Source of the DNA: Desulfosoma sp.
Lineage (GTDB): Bacteria; Desulfobacterota; Syntrophobacteria; Syntrophobacterales; DSM-9756
Assembly (NCBI GenBank): GCA_037481875.1
Contig: JBBFKY010000007.1
Location: forward strand, 108,236-172,235
Direction: 5' to 3'
Length of the DNA stretch: 64,000 nt
The notes below the pieces were generated by a model that ran no database searches, had not been told where the DNA came from, and saw nothing but the letters and a program-made list of their open reading frames with translations. Positions 36,200 through 44,973 of the stretch are shown piece after piece; position 1 is the first letter of the stretch; the number at the start of each line of letters is the position of its first letter. Made by a program: the position numbers and the translations under genes.

Positions 36200-38929
36200 T
36201 CATTCTGTTCGAATTTTTAGATTTTGTGGTGGGGCTGGACTCCGGGATTCATCAAGACTCTTGAGGCTCACCTGTACTGTGTTGGACATTCCCGAAACAG
36301 CGCCATCGGATCCCAAAGACTTTACAGCAAACCAATACTGTCGGGCCGTGCCGGGATAAGGCAAAATGTAAGTGTACATGTGCCCGGCACTTCCTGCACG
36401 TGGCAAGGCATCATATCGGTTAATCGCCGGTTCAGCGCTCCAAAAGTTCATAAATATTCCTATATCGTCTGGAATAGTAATACTTTCTTTAATAGGTTTA
36501 TCAGAATATTTAATATAATAACGATGAGCATTTGGGGGATTCGTCCATTGAAGACGTACCCTTCCATCTTTATCCACGGTCGCTTTCAAGTCGTTGATCA
36601 CCGATGGTCCCCTTTCCAAAGGGGCTTTCTCTCGCAGAAAGTCGTAAACCCCCAGAATGGGGCTTGGGCTATCCCCAGTGTTCGCGTGCAACCGTCCACC
36701 CTTGAGTAGAACTGTGCGGTCAATGGCTTTCAATGTATCGAGAAAAAGCGGATCACGGTAGTGAATATAAGAGAGAGAGAGAAGACTGCTGATCCGCCAA
36801 TCCCTCCAATCGCGACATTCAGTTTTCTCCTGCCCCTCGTATATAGAACAGTCGCAAGTCGCCGTCGGGGATCTCGCCGCTTTGGCTCTCTCTTCCTGGA
36901 GCTTTTGGAGATTGATTGGCGACTCGTAGAGCACAGCATAGCAAGAATTAATGAAGGGCTCTCGAAGGGCATAACGCGTTATGCCGTAGATCATATCCAC
37001 GCAGCGAAGATCTCCAGTGAGCTTGTAGCTTTCCTCCAAACCTTCGGCCAGATAGGCCAGCATGAAAACCTTCTCAAAACCCTCAGGATACTTCTCAGAA
37101 ACGTTTGGAATATAATAACCTCTATCCTTATTAATGGTGTTCCAGATAAAGTTTATATAATCTCGAATACTGTTGAGAATGAATGGCCGTTCGAGAAGTC
37201 GATAAGAATCGGCAAGGACGGATTGGGGCAAAGCGTCGACCCTGGTTTCTGGAACTTTTCCTTCCGAGCGCCGCTGCACCCAGGCCTGAACCCAAGAGGC
37301 TAGTTTATCAACAGCGTCATAAGCCAAAAGGTCCCCAAACAGCCGGTACCCATCGTGAAGCTCACGGCAGGTCAAGTGTTCCATATTCCAAGGCATTAGT
37401 CCATGATGCGCACTTTTTTCCGTATAGGATCCGGGCTCTCGTAAAGGACAGCAGTAGCAGTTTCGCCTAAGAAGATAGGCATCCTCCGGAAACTTGTAAT
37501 GATCTACCCATGCAGGAGTAAGCCCGGCGGATCCACGCATGAAAAGCCATATCTTTTTAGCCTCGTAAGGATCTCCAGTTTTTATAAAATTATCCATAGG
37601 AAAGTGATGATATCGTCGACGGATGGGATCCAGCCAGTATGTCCCCCATTTATGCCAACCATATTCCTGTCTTCCCAGGGCTTGGGGGTCCGGCTGATCT
37701 CTTAATTCCGTTTTTTCACTCAGATACCCCACGGCCCCTGTCTGCCTATACCAATCCAAACCGCAATGGATAGTTAAAGGAAAGTTAAAGACAAGCGCAT
37801 CAGCTTCCTTGATGGGACGGTAAAAGAAGGCCAAATCATGAGCTTTCCTTTGCATGTCGTCCAACCAATGGACGCCGCCGTGGGCCTTCCAGTACTGAGG
37901 CCACAAGCGCACACGAATCCGGTCTGCCTCAACTTCCACAGCCTTTGGAAACTGCTGCCAAAAATCGCGAGTAACCACTCCATGGTCACCCAACCGTACC
38001 CATCCAATCGCCTGCTCTCCTCTAGCAAGCTCCCGCTTTCCGGACTGCACAATATAGCCCTTGAAGGCTGGGTAGCCTAAATCTGATATAGGCGAATACG
38101 ATGGCACATAAGCTCCTGTTTTATCCCCCCACTCACCCTGTTTGTCCCACCGATCCGTCCCGCTTGAGTCCTGGTAAAGATAGACGCTTTTTCCTTTTTC
38201 GATGACGCCATGATACCTTTTCCCCCTGTCTCCACCAATCTCGAACTCTTTGCCACTTCGGCGCCAGAGCACAGAAAAATCTTTAAAAAACAAAGGTCCG
38301 GAAGGAGTTCTCGGTGTGTTCTTAAGGACAACGGTCACATCAATTCGATCGCCGCCGGCATAGGCATAGAGCCAGGCAATGTAACCGATTTGTCCTGGCT
38401 TCGAATCGGTTTCAAACTTGACACAGCAACGCACAGGACCGTCTTCGATGATAGAGCGAACCCCTTCGGTTCTGTGCAATACGGTACCATCCGGCAAAAC
38501 CATTTCGAAATCGATTTCGTCCCAGAGCTTATAAACGTCTTCCAAGGATGCTGCTCTGGCCGGCGAGGGATTGACACCCCTTCCTAGACGGTACGTCACG
38601 TTTTCATTAGGTGGAACGTCGGCCAGGAATGTAACCAATAGCCATTTGACAGAACCATCCTGACCGTGGTCGACCCATCGTTCTAAAATTTTAAACTGAG
38701 ATGGAACAGGGTTTCCAGAAGGGTCGTAAACTACGATTCCAACAGGTTGGTCGAGCACTCCTTGGGGGAATGGAATACCAAACGAAACAGGGGAACCCGT
38801 CCGTTGAACCCCCGAGACATCACGAATATTCAGTGGAATGTCTAGAGCCGTGGAATGCCCGGAAGTCGTAACGCAGGGAAAAATCACCCACATGAAAAGT
38901 AAAGCTATTCTTAGTGTGGTAACTCGCAT
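36200..38929 (-). CDS. Exported YetA/PcRGLX-like putative polysaccharide lyase with Fn3 domain
   Basis: The protein has 909 residues. A signal peptide (LRIALLFMWVIFPCVTTSGHSTA) precedes a beta-rich N-terminal domain (GSPVSFGIPFPQGVL, KWLLVTFLADVP), followed by a beta-sandwich (VLKNTPRTPSGPLFFKDFSV) and an alpha/alpha-rich part with Cys pairs. This order matches the YetA / exo-rhamnogalacturonan lyase-like (PcRGLX, PL26) family. An Fn3 domain lies at about 780-885, then the tail APPQNLKIRTE. It is probably periplasmic or secreted and may cut or trim an acidic polysaccharide. Catalytic residues were not identified, so activity is a family-level inference. Confidence 0.7.
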   Translation of the reverse strand: MRVTTLRIALLFMWVIFPCVTTSGHSTALDIPLNIRDVSGVQRTGSPVSFGIPFPQGVLDQPVGIVVYDPSGNPVPSQFKILERWVDHGQDGSVKWLLVTFLADVPPNENVTYRLGRGVNPSPARAASLEDVYKLWDEIDFEMVLPDGTVLHRTEGVRSIIEDGPVRCCVKFETDSKPGQIGYIAWLYAYAGGDRIDVTVVLKNTPRTPSGPLFFKDFSVLWRRSGKEFEIGGDRGKRYHGVIEKGKSVYLYQDSSGTDRWDKQGEWGDKTGAYVPSYSPISDLGYPAFKGYIVQSGKRELARGEQAIGWVRLGDHGVVTRDFWQQFPKAVEVEADRIRVRLWPQYWKAHGGVHWLDDMQRKAHDLAFFYRPIKEADALVFNFPLTIHCGLDWYRQTGAVGYLSEKTELRDQPDPQALGRQEYGWHKWGTYWLDPIRRRYHHFPMDNFIKTGDPYEAKKIWLFMRGSAGLTPAWVDHYKFPEDAYLLRRNCYCCPLREPGSYTEKSAHHGLMPWNMEHLTCRELHDGYRLFGDLLAYDAVDKLASWVQAWVQRRSEGKVPETRVDALPQSVLADSYRLLERPFILNSIRDYINFIWNTINKDRGYYIPNVSEKYPEGFEKVFMLAYLAEGLEESYKLTGDLRCVDMIYGITRYALREPFINSCYAVLYESPINLQKLQEERAKAARSPTATCDCSIYEGQEKTECRDWRDWRISSLLSLSYIHYRDPLFLDTLKAIDRTVLLKGGRLHANTGDSPSPILGVYDFLREKAPLERGPSVINDLKATVDKDGRVRLQWTNPPNAHRYYIKYSDKPIKESITIPDDIGIFMNFWSAEPAINRYDALPRAGSAGHMYTYILPYPGTARQYWFAVKSLGSDGAVSGMSNTVQVSLKSLDESRSPAPPQNLKIRTE

Positions 38930-38980
38930 TTATTACCCTTTTTATTATAGTTCTACGCCGACATTCGACAATCCGGAAGA

Positions 38981-40174
38981 TTATATTCGTGAGGATTTTC
39001 GGGTTAAAACGTCTACAAACACGCGGTCCACATCTTTGGCTACTTCCATCCAGGACCGATGAACTACATGATTGCGAATCTTGACGTGGTCCCATTCGGT
39101 ACGTAGAGCATCCCGAAGGGCCTGAGCGATGGCGTCCGTCGTGCGCTCAACAAGCATGCCAACAGCCGGGTTCGTGAGAATCTCCGGGGCTCCATACACA
39201 TTGGTAGCGACAACCGGACACCCACAGGCCAAGGCCTCCATGATCACATTCGCCCAGCCCTCTCGCTCACTCGCCAAGCAAAATACATCTGCTGCACTAT
39301 ACCAGTAGGCAAGCTCCTGGTTTGGCCTTTCTCCTACGAGCTCCACTTGCTTTGAAATGCCTAGATCTTCCGCCAAATCAGTCAGCGGCCCGCGCATTGG
39401 GCCTTCTCCAACTAAGTAGAGTCGCAACCGGCTCGGCCTATTCCCCCATTGAGCGACAGCTTTCATCAGTAAATGAAATCCTTTACGCGGAATGAGGCTA
39501 CCAACCGAGAGAATCATCATAGCATCGCCTGGGACGCCCAGTCGGCTGCGGGCGACTTCTTTCGGGACGGGTGAAAACCACAAGGGATCAACCCCGTTTG
39601 GAATTACGTTGATTTTTTCAGAAGGAATACCTAAGGCCACCATCTCCCTTTTCAGGGCCTCACACACCGAGATGACGGCGTCCGCATTCCTTAGGGCATA
39701 GCGAATCTGAGGACGAACAAGGGGAAAACGAGCAAACTGGTTGATGTCAGAACCTCTTGCCGAAAGCACAACCGGTTTCCGAAAGTATTTTGCCAATAGA
39801 ACGGCCGCAAGACCATCCGGATAGATGTAGTGTCCGTCAATAAGATCGAAAGGAAAAACCTTTTGGATGTTCCGAGCCAAGGGCAACGTTGCGGCAAAAA
39901 GTAAATAAGCATGGAAGAGCATGCTCAACTTGGGAATAAGAGGGTACTTGGGATGATGAACTGAAACGCCCTCCATGTGCTCGACCCGCGGGATTCGAGA
40001 ATATGTGTGCCAAGGCTCCAGACGAAACCAGGAGGGGCAATAGGGTACTGGAGCGATGACACATATTTCCCGTCCAGGAAGTCGAGCAAAATGGCACATC
40101 CTCTGCTTAACAAAAATAGCCGCATTGGGACGTTCCGAATTCGGAAAAAGTGTCGTGTAGACAAGGACACGCAT
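38981..40174 (-). CDS. GT4-family glycosyltransferase
   Basis: The protein has 397 residues from the ATG at 40174 (MRVLVYTTLFPNSERPNAAIFVKQ). Acceptor half: HYIYPDGLAAVLLAKYFRKPVVLSARGSDIN; donor half: ISVGSLIPRKGFHLLMKA, LASEREGWANVIMEALACGCPVVATNVYGAPEI with the E-x7-E motif. It follows the amidotransferase gene by 19 bases on the same strand, so it is probably co-transcribed. The sugar and linkage cannot be read from the sequence. The frame extends 35 codons upstream into the amidotransferase gene, which is rejected. Confidence 0.88.
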   Translation of the reverse strand: MRVLVYTTLFPNSERPNAAIFVKQRMCHFARLPGREICVIAPVPYCPSWFRLEPWHTYSRIPRVEHMEGVSVHHPKYPLIPKLSMLFHAYLLFAATLPLARNIQKVFPFDLIDGHYIYPDGLAAVLLAKYFRKPVVLSARGSDINQFARFPLVRPQIRYALRNADAVISVCEALKREMVALGIPSEKINVIPNGVDPLWFSPVPKEVARSRLGVPGDAMMILSVGSLIPRKGFHLLMKAVAQWGNRPSRLRLYLVGEGPMRGPLTDLAEDLGISKQVELVGERPNQELAYWYSAADVFCLASEREGWANVIMEALACGCPVVATNVYGAPEILTNPAVGMLVERTTDAIAQALRDALRTEWDHVKIRNHVVHRSWMEVAKDVDRVFVDVLTRKSSRI

Positions 40175-40193
40175 AGGGTCAAGTGTCTCGCTA

Positions 40194-42071
40194 TTAGAGA
40201 TGCCGGCGAGCCCAAAGCTCGAACATGAATAAAGCCCACAGTGGCTGCGAGTGGTTTGCCAGCCCGTCACGATGGGCATTCCATAAGCGTCTCAATACCT
40301 TTTGGTTGAGAAGGTTACGAGAGCGGGCGTCCCCATCGCAAAGCGTCTCCTGCACCCGATGACGAAGCTCCGCTCGTAGCCATTCGCGCACGGGCATGGA
40401 GAACCCCATTTTTGGTCTGAAGATCACCGAAGGGGGAAGATGGTGGGCTGCGACCTTCTTTAAGATGTACTTCCCCGCTCGATTTCTCAGCTTGAAACGG
40501 GGAGGAATATGGGCCGCCAGTTCTACAAGCTTATGGTCGAGCAATGGAGCTCTCACTTCTAGAGAGTTGGCCATGCTCGCGCGATCCACTTTAGTGAGAA
40601 TATCTTCTGGAAGATAGGTTTTAAAATCAATATATTGAGCCCGCGAAACGGCATCAAGTCCACGGCATCGCTCCAGTAAGGAGCGAAAAATGTCATAAGT
40701 ATCGTAGTCCTTCAATTCTCGATGCACATCCCCGCTGATAAGTTTCTTTTTCATTTCGGGCGTCATGAAGGATACAGAACGAAAGTACCCTTCCACCGGA
40801 TCTCGTGCCACATTCCCCAAAAAGGTTTTCGCCCTCAAAGGTTGGGGAAGCCAATCGGCTTTTGGATAAATCTCTGCCAGACCTCGTAAACAATAACGAC
40901 GTATGGGATCAGGAATCACTAAACGCACCAAATCTTCCAGATACTCGAACAAATAGCGTCGATATCCCGCGAAATTCTCGTCCCCTCCGTCTCCTGATAG
41001 ACATACAGTGACAGTCTTTCGTGCCATCTGACACACATAAAAAGTCGGCACAGCCGAGGCGTCTGCAAAAGGCTCATCGAAATGCCAGGCCAACTTTTCA
41101 GTCACGTGGGAAATGTTCGGGGAAACAACGTATTCATGGTGCTGGGTGTGATAGAGCTGAGCCACCTCTCTCGCGTATTCCAATTCGTCGTAGCTTCGAA
41201 CAGAAAAACCGATGCTGTTTGTAATAACCGATGACCTCGAACATTTCGTCATCAATGCCACAATCAGGCTCGAATCGATTCCTCCACTCAAAAAAGCCCC
41301 CAAAGGAACTTCGCTGACAAGACGTAATCGCACCGATTCCAATAAATTTTCATAGAGAAGCTTTGACCACTCCTTTTCTGACAGATTCTCTTCTGGAGAA
41401 AATTCCAGGTCCCAATACTCTCGAACCACTACGCCCTTAAGGGAACACATGAGATAATGGGCGGCGGGAAGTTTATTGACCGCTTGGAAAATAGTCTTAG
41501 GGGCAGGCACGTAGCCAAGAGAAAGGTAGTCAGAAAATGCATGTAGGTCGATGTCTTTTTGGAAATGAGGCAAAACCATCAGAGCCTTGATTTCCGAGGC
41601 GAATGCAAAGGTGGACCCCATCACGGCATAGTATAAAGGCTTTTTACCGAGTCGATCTCGAGCGAGAAAAAGTGTGCGCTCTCGAGCATCCCATATGGCA
41701 AACGCAAACATGCCGCGGAGTTTTTCAAGGCAGGCTTCTCCCCACTCTTCAAAAGCATGAAGAATGACCTCTGTATCCGTAAGCGTTTTGAAAACATGAC
41801 CTCTCGCGGCAAGATGGGGGCGCAGCTCTTTAAAGTTGTAAACCTCCCCGTTGAAAACGATCACTTTGCTGCCATCTTCATTGGCAATCGGTTGTCGGCC
41901 GGTGTGTAAGTCGATGATGCTCAACCGCCGATGGGCAAGACCTAGAGGACCCTCCAGATAATACCCTTCTTCGTCCGGTCCACGATGCACGAGCGTCTCG
42001 TTCATCGCCACAAGAAGCTCACGCTTGATCGGTGCGCCATCGATGTCAAAAAGCCCGCAAATTCCACACAT
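40194..42071 (-). CDS. Asparagine-synthase-like amidotransferase, exosortase-A-associated TIGR03108 type
   Basis: The protein has 625 residues from the ATG at 42071, with AAAGG 7 bases upstream, which leaves the catalytic Cys at position 2 (MCGICGLFDIDG). The class II glutaminase domain (RGPDEEGYYLEGPLGLAHRRLSIID) is intact. The synthetase domain has PP-loop SGGIDSSLIVALM and SGDGGDENFAGYRRY. It takes ammonia from glutamine and probably amidates a sugar carboxylate (for example a uronic acid) of the polysaccharide rather than free aspartate, as proposed for this family. It lies 58 bases downstream of the second, Cys-less amidotransferase. Confidence 0.9.
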   Translation of the reverse strand: MCGICGLFDIDGAPIKRELLVAMNETLVHRGPDEEGYYLEGPLGLAHRRLSIIDLHTGRQPIANEDGSKVIVFNGEVYNFKELRPHLAARGHVFKTLTDTEVILHAFEEWGEACLEKLRGMFAFAIWDARERTLFLARDRLGKKPLYYAVMGSTFAFASEIKALMVLPHFQKDIDLHAFSDYLSLGYVPAPKTIFQAVNKLPAAHYLMCSLKGVVVREYWDLEFSPEENLSEKEWSKLLYENLLESVRLRLVSEVPLGAFLSGGIDSSLIVALMTKCSRSSVITNSIGFSVRSYDELEYAREVAQLYHTQHHEYVVSPNISHVTEKLAWHFDEPFADASAVPTFYVCQMARKTVTVCLSGDGGDENFAGYRRYLFEYLEDLVRLVIPDPIRRYCLRGLAEIYPKADWLPQPLRAKTFLGNVARDPVEGYFRSVSFMTPEMKKKLISGDVHRELKDYDTYDIFRSLLERCRGLDAVSRAQYIDFKTYLPEDILTKVDRASMANSLEVRAPLLDHKLVELAAHIPPRFKLRNRAGKYILKKVAAHHLPPSVIFRPKMGFSMPVREWLRAELRHRVQETLCDGDARSRNLLNQKVLRRLWNAHRDGLANHSQPLWALFMFELWARRHL

Positions 42072-42129
42072 ACAAATACCTTTCACCGGCGGAACCGCAT
42101 GTCACTTTGGTTTGAGCCATGCACGCCTG

Positions 42130-44007
42130 TCACTCATCTACGAATTGACGGTGCCACAGTTCAAGGGTGAGCAAAGAGATCATCGTTGCTTCCGAACCGC
42201 TGGCATAGTCCGTTTGTCCCGCCAGGAAAGCCTCAACCATCTTATGGACAAAACCAGGATTGAAATACCCCCGTTGCAGAGTTCGCCGATCGAGTAATAC
42301 GTCCCTTACATAGGAAGAAAGGCGATGCATTAACCATTCCCCGATGGGCATGGCAAAACCTTGCTTAGGCTTGATCAATGTCCTTTCGGGAAGCAAAGAT
42401 CCGAATGCACGGCGCATAATCACTTTTCTTTCATTGCCATTGATTTTCAGTTCCTCTGGAAGAGCGGCGACGAACTCAACAAGGTCGCGATCATGGAAGG
42501 GGCTGACAGCATTGAGGCCATTAGCCGTGCACATTCGATCCACCTTGACCATGAGATCAAACGGTGCATACGAAAACATGTCAAAGTATAGAATCTTGTT
42601 CAGAAGGCTTTCCTCACGGACTTCGGCAAACAGAGTCCTCGCGTGTTCCAACGGGTCGAATCTTTTTTCCATCTCCAGCATGTCTTTGCTATACAAGGCC
42701 CTCTTGAGAAGAGGAGGCACCGGCATTGAGAGCAGCACTCTCTGTTCTTCCAGCGGGAAGCATTCCCGATATAGACGCCGTTTAATGCGATCAGCAAAAC
42801 GACGTCCCTCTGTCTTTAAGGGAAGCTTCCTCGCCAGTGACTGAGCCACTTTGCCACGAAACAAACGTTTGTAGGCTCCCTCCTGGGCGGCACGGCGAAG
42901 CGCGAAAACCTGATGCCCTGAACCTCCAATCAACTGGTCCGGAAAATCCCCGGTTAACACAGTCGAAACGTGCTGCCGGGCCAACTGTGCAGCAAAAAAA
43001 GATGGAACGGCGGATGTGTCTGCAAAAGGGGATTCATGATGCAAGACAATCCTTTCAAGAAGCGCAGGAAAATCCTTGTTGAAGTCCACCTGCACGGTAT
43101 GCATTGACAACTGAAGGTGCTCTGCCACAAGGCGAGCATCTTCAGTTTCGTCGTAGGCTTTCTCTTTAAATCCTGCCGTAAAGACCGGGAACGACGACCC
43201 AACACAATCCTTCATGATCGCCGTCAAAACGCTGGTGTCCAAACCACCACTTAAGAAGGCACCCGCGTGCGGATGTTTTTTCAGTCGTCTCATCACGGCA
43301 CGCCGGGTCAGATCGCTGAAAAGTTTCACCGTCTCTTGATTGTTAACCATCCGCTGGTGAGGTTGAGCATACGTAAACCTCCAGTAGCGTCGCTCCTCTA
43401 CCCGCTGGTCTTTGACGATAAGAACCCGCCCTGGAAGGAGTTGTCGAATCTCTAAAAAACAAGTCTCAGGCGCTGGGAGGTATCCATAGGAGAGAAATAA
43501 GTCCACTCCCTGCAGACTGACATCCCTTGCGCACACTTTGGTTTCTAATATAGATCGAATATTCGTCGAAAAGAGAAATACTCTTTTTTTCGCACAATAA
43601 TACAACGGCCTGGTCCCAAGACGATCTTTGAAAATAAAAAGAGTTTGACTTTGGTGATCAAAAATGACCAGAATGAAAGATCCATCCAATCTGTGGATAA
43701 AGTTTACACCCTCTTTTTCGTACAGATCGGAAATATGACACAGATCATCATTCTGGCTGGATGCGGAGGTGTCAACTCCAGAGATTGAATAAACATGGCC
43801 AAAGAGGATATACGTCGCCTTATGGGTCTGCAATGTGGTGCAGGCCAAATCCTTGAATCGTTGCACGCACCCCATGTGCAGCCCCGCCTGAAAAGACAAG
43901 CATTTGTGATTTTCAAGGCCCCTTTCATCGCCCCCCAACATCTTTCGAAAGATATCCGCCGAGGCCTCTGGCTGCCCATAGACCCAAGCACCGGTCATCA
44001 TAGACAT
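42130..44007 (-). CDS. Asparagine-synthase-like protein with inactive glutaminase domain
   Basis: The protein has 625 residues, AAGGGA 8 bases before the ATG. The N-terminus reads MSMMTGAW where active enzymes have MCGI: the catalytic Cys is Thr. The rest of the glutaminase fold persists (RLDGSFILVIFD, KDRLGTRPLYY). The PP-loop SGGLDTSVLTAI is intact, but GDFPDQLIGG replaces the usual GDGGDELFGG. It may use free ammonia, receive ammonia from the neighbouring intact enzyme in a hetero-oligomer, or ligate another amine. It precedes that enzyme's gene in the same operon. Confidence 0.85.
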   Translation of the reverse strand: MSMMTGAWVYGQPEASADIFRKMLGGDERGLENHKCLSFQAGLHMGCVQRFKDLACTTLQTHKATYILFGHVYSISGVDTSASSQNDDLCHISDLYEKEGVNFIHRLDGSFILVIFDHQSQTLFIFKDRLGTRPLYYCAKKRVFLFSTNIRSILETKVCARDVSLQGVDLFLSYGYLPAPETCFLEIRQLLPGRVLIVKDQRVEERRYWRFTYAQPHQRMVNNQETVKLFSDLTRRAVMRRLKKHPHAGAFLSGGLDTSVLTAIMKDCVGSSFPVFTAGFKEKAYDETEDARLVAEHLQLSMHTVQVDFNKDFPALLERIVLHHESPFADTSAVPSFFAAQLARQHVSTVLTGDFPDQLIGGSGHQVFALRRAAQEGAYKRLFRGKVAQSLARKLPLKTEGRRFADRIKRRLYRECFPLEEQRVLLSMPVPPLLKRALYSKDMLEMEKRFDPLEHARTLFAEVREESLLNKILYFDMFSYAPFDLMVKVDRMCTANGLNAVSPFHDRDLVEFVAALPEELKINGNERKVIMRRAFGSLLPERTLIKPKQGFAMPIGEWLMHRLSSYVRDVLLDRRTLQRGYFNPGFVHKMVEAFLAGQTDYASGSEATMISLLTLELWHRQFVDE

Positions 44008-44022
44008 TTCCAGTATCCCTTC

Positions 44023-44964
44023 TTAGCCTAAAGCCAAGTCGGCAAGGGTTGTGTCCGGCCGGATGTGGGGGAAAGGATTTGCGTCGTAAAGGCAATCCAG
44101 CTTAAAAAGCCTAAGAATTTCCACACCACGACCGACTTCCTCTTGTGAAAGGCTTCTCGTCCAGCTGCGCACCAGGTCTTCGCCCGTGTAGACGGCGCTA
44201 TGCTTCTTGCTCATTTTGGAAGGTCTTCGAAGGCGCGATTCTATCAAGCCATGACTCGGTTTCCCCAACCACTTCAAAAGCTTAACCGCCTCCTTCAGGA
44301 CATTCATACAGAACCACTCATAGAAGCACACATAAACATCCGGATGACCGGCAAACTGTTTCAAAGGAACGTAGTGTTCCACGCACCATGAAAAAACGTA
44401 CCTTTCAAAATCGCTTCTCGTCCCAAGCATCGGTTCCACATAGGGTTTCAAGTAATCCTCGACCAGTTTCTGATGTCTGCAATACTTCTTAACGCCCGGC
44501 CTCCAACCAATTTTCTGCAACGACACAGCCACCGCGAACGGATGTCGAAGCAGCAAAATGACTTTCAATGCTGGAAACCTTTCCTTGAGCCATCCTAACG
44601 CCAGGTGTATGCGAATGTCTTTAATCAGTATGTTTTCATAACATATTTTCCTATTGAATCGGTCAATCCACGGGTTTCTTATGCGACCCGTCATAATTCG
44701 ATCGATCATTACTAGATTCGTCCACGGCACATTGTCTCCAGGCCTTAAATAAGTTTCTGACGATAATTTTTTTAAAGAGGGCACATACCTCGAATAGAAG
44801 GGCTCGAACATGTACCTATAATCGTTCCAATAATTAATTATCTCTGAAAGCCACGTCGTCCCGCCCCTAGGAAATCCAGCTAGCAATACCGTCTCTTTGA
44901 GACCACTTTGACATCTAAAATGAATCATGCCTCGCAAGACGCCGAAAAGGTCTTGATATTTCAT
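44023..44964 (-). CDS. PAPS-dependent sulfotransferase family protein
   Basis: The protein has 313 residues, AAGGA ribosome site. The 5'-phosphosulfate loop is LAGFPRGGTTWLSEIINYW near residue 27-45, and the 3'-phosphate motif is VILLLRHPFAVAVSL near 135-149. These are the two signature regions of sulfotransferases. In this locus it would transfer sulfate from PAPS to a sugar of the polysaccharide. No membrane segment is evident. It lies between the O-antigen-ligase-like gene (9-base gap) and the Cys-less amidotransferase (15-base gap), so all are in one operon. Confidence 0.88.
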   Translation of the reverse strand: MKYQDLFGVLRGMIHFRCQSGLKETVLLAGFPRGGTTWLSEIINYWNDYRYMFEPFYSRYVPSLKKLSSETYLRPGDNVPWTNLVMIDRIMTGRIRNPWIDRFNRKICYENILIKDIRIHLALGWLKERFPALKVILLLRHPFAVAVSLQKIGWRPGVKKYCRHQKLVEDYLKPYVEPMLGTRSDFERYVFSWCVEHYVPLKQFAGHPDVYVCFYEWFCMNVLKEAVKLLKWLGKPSHGLIESRLRRPSKMSKKHSAVYTGEDLVRSWTRSLSQEEVGRGVEILRLFKLDCLYDANPFPHIRPDTTLADLALG

Positions 44965-44973
44965 GGGCCATCC

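Noticed and set aside
28961..38929. PEP-CTERM sorting tails on the exported proteins
   Set aside because: None ends with a PEP motif, hydrophobic helix and Arg cluster.
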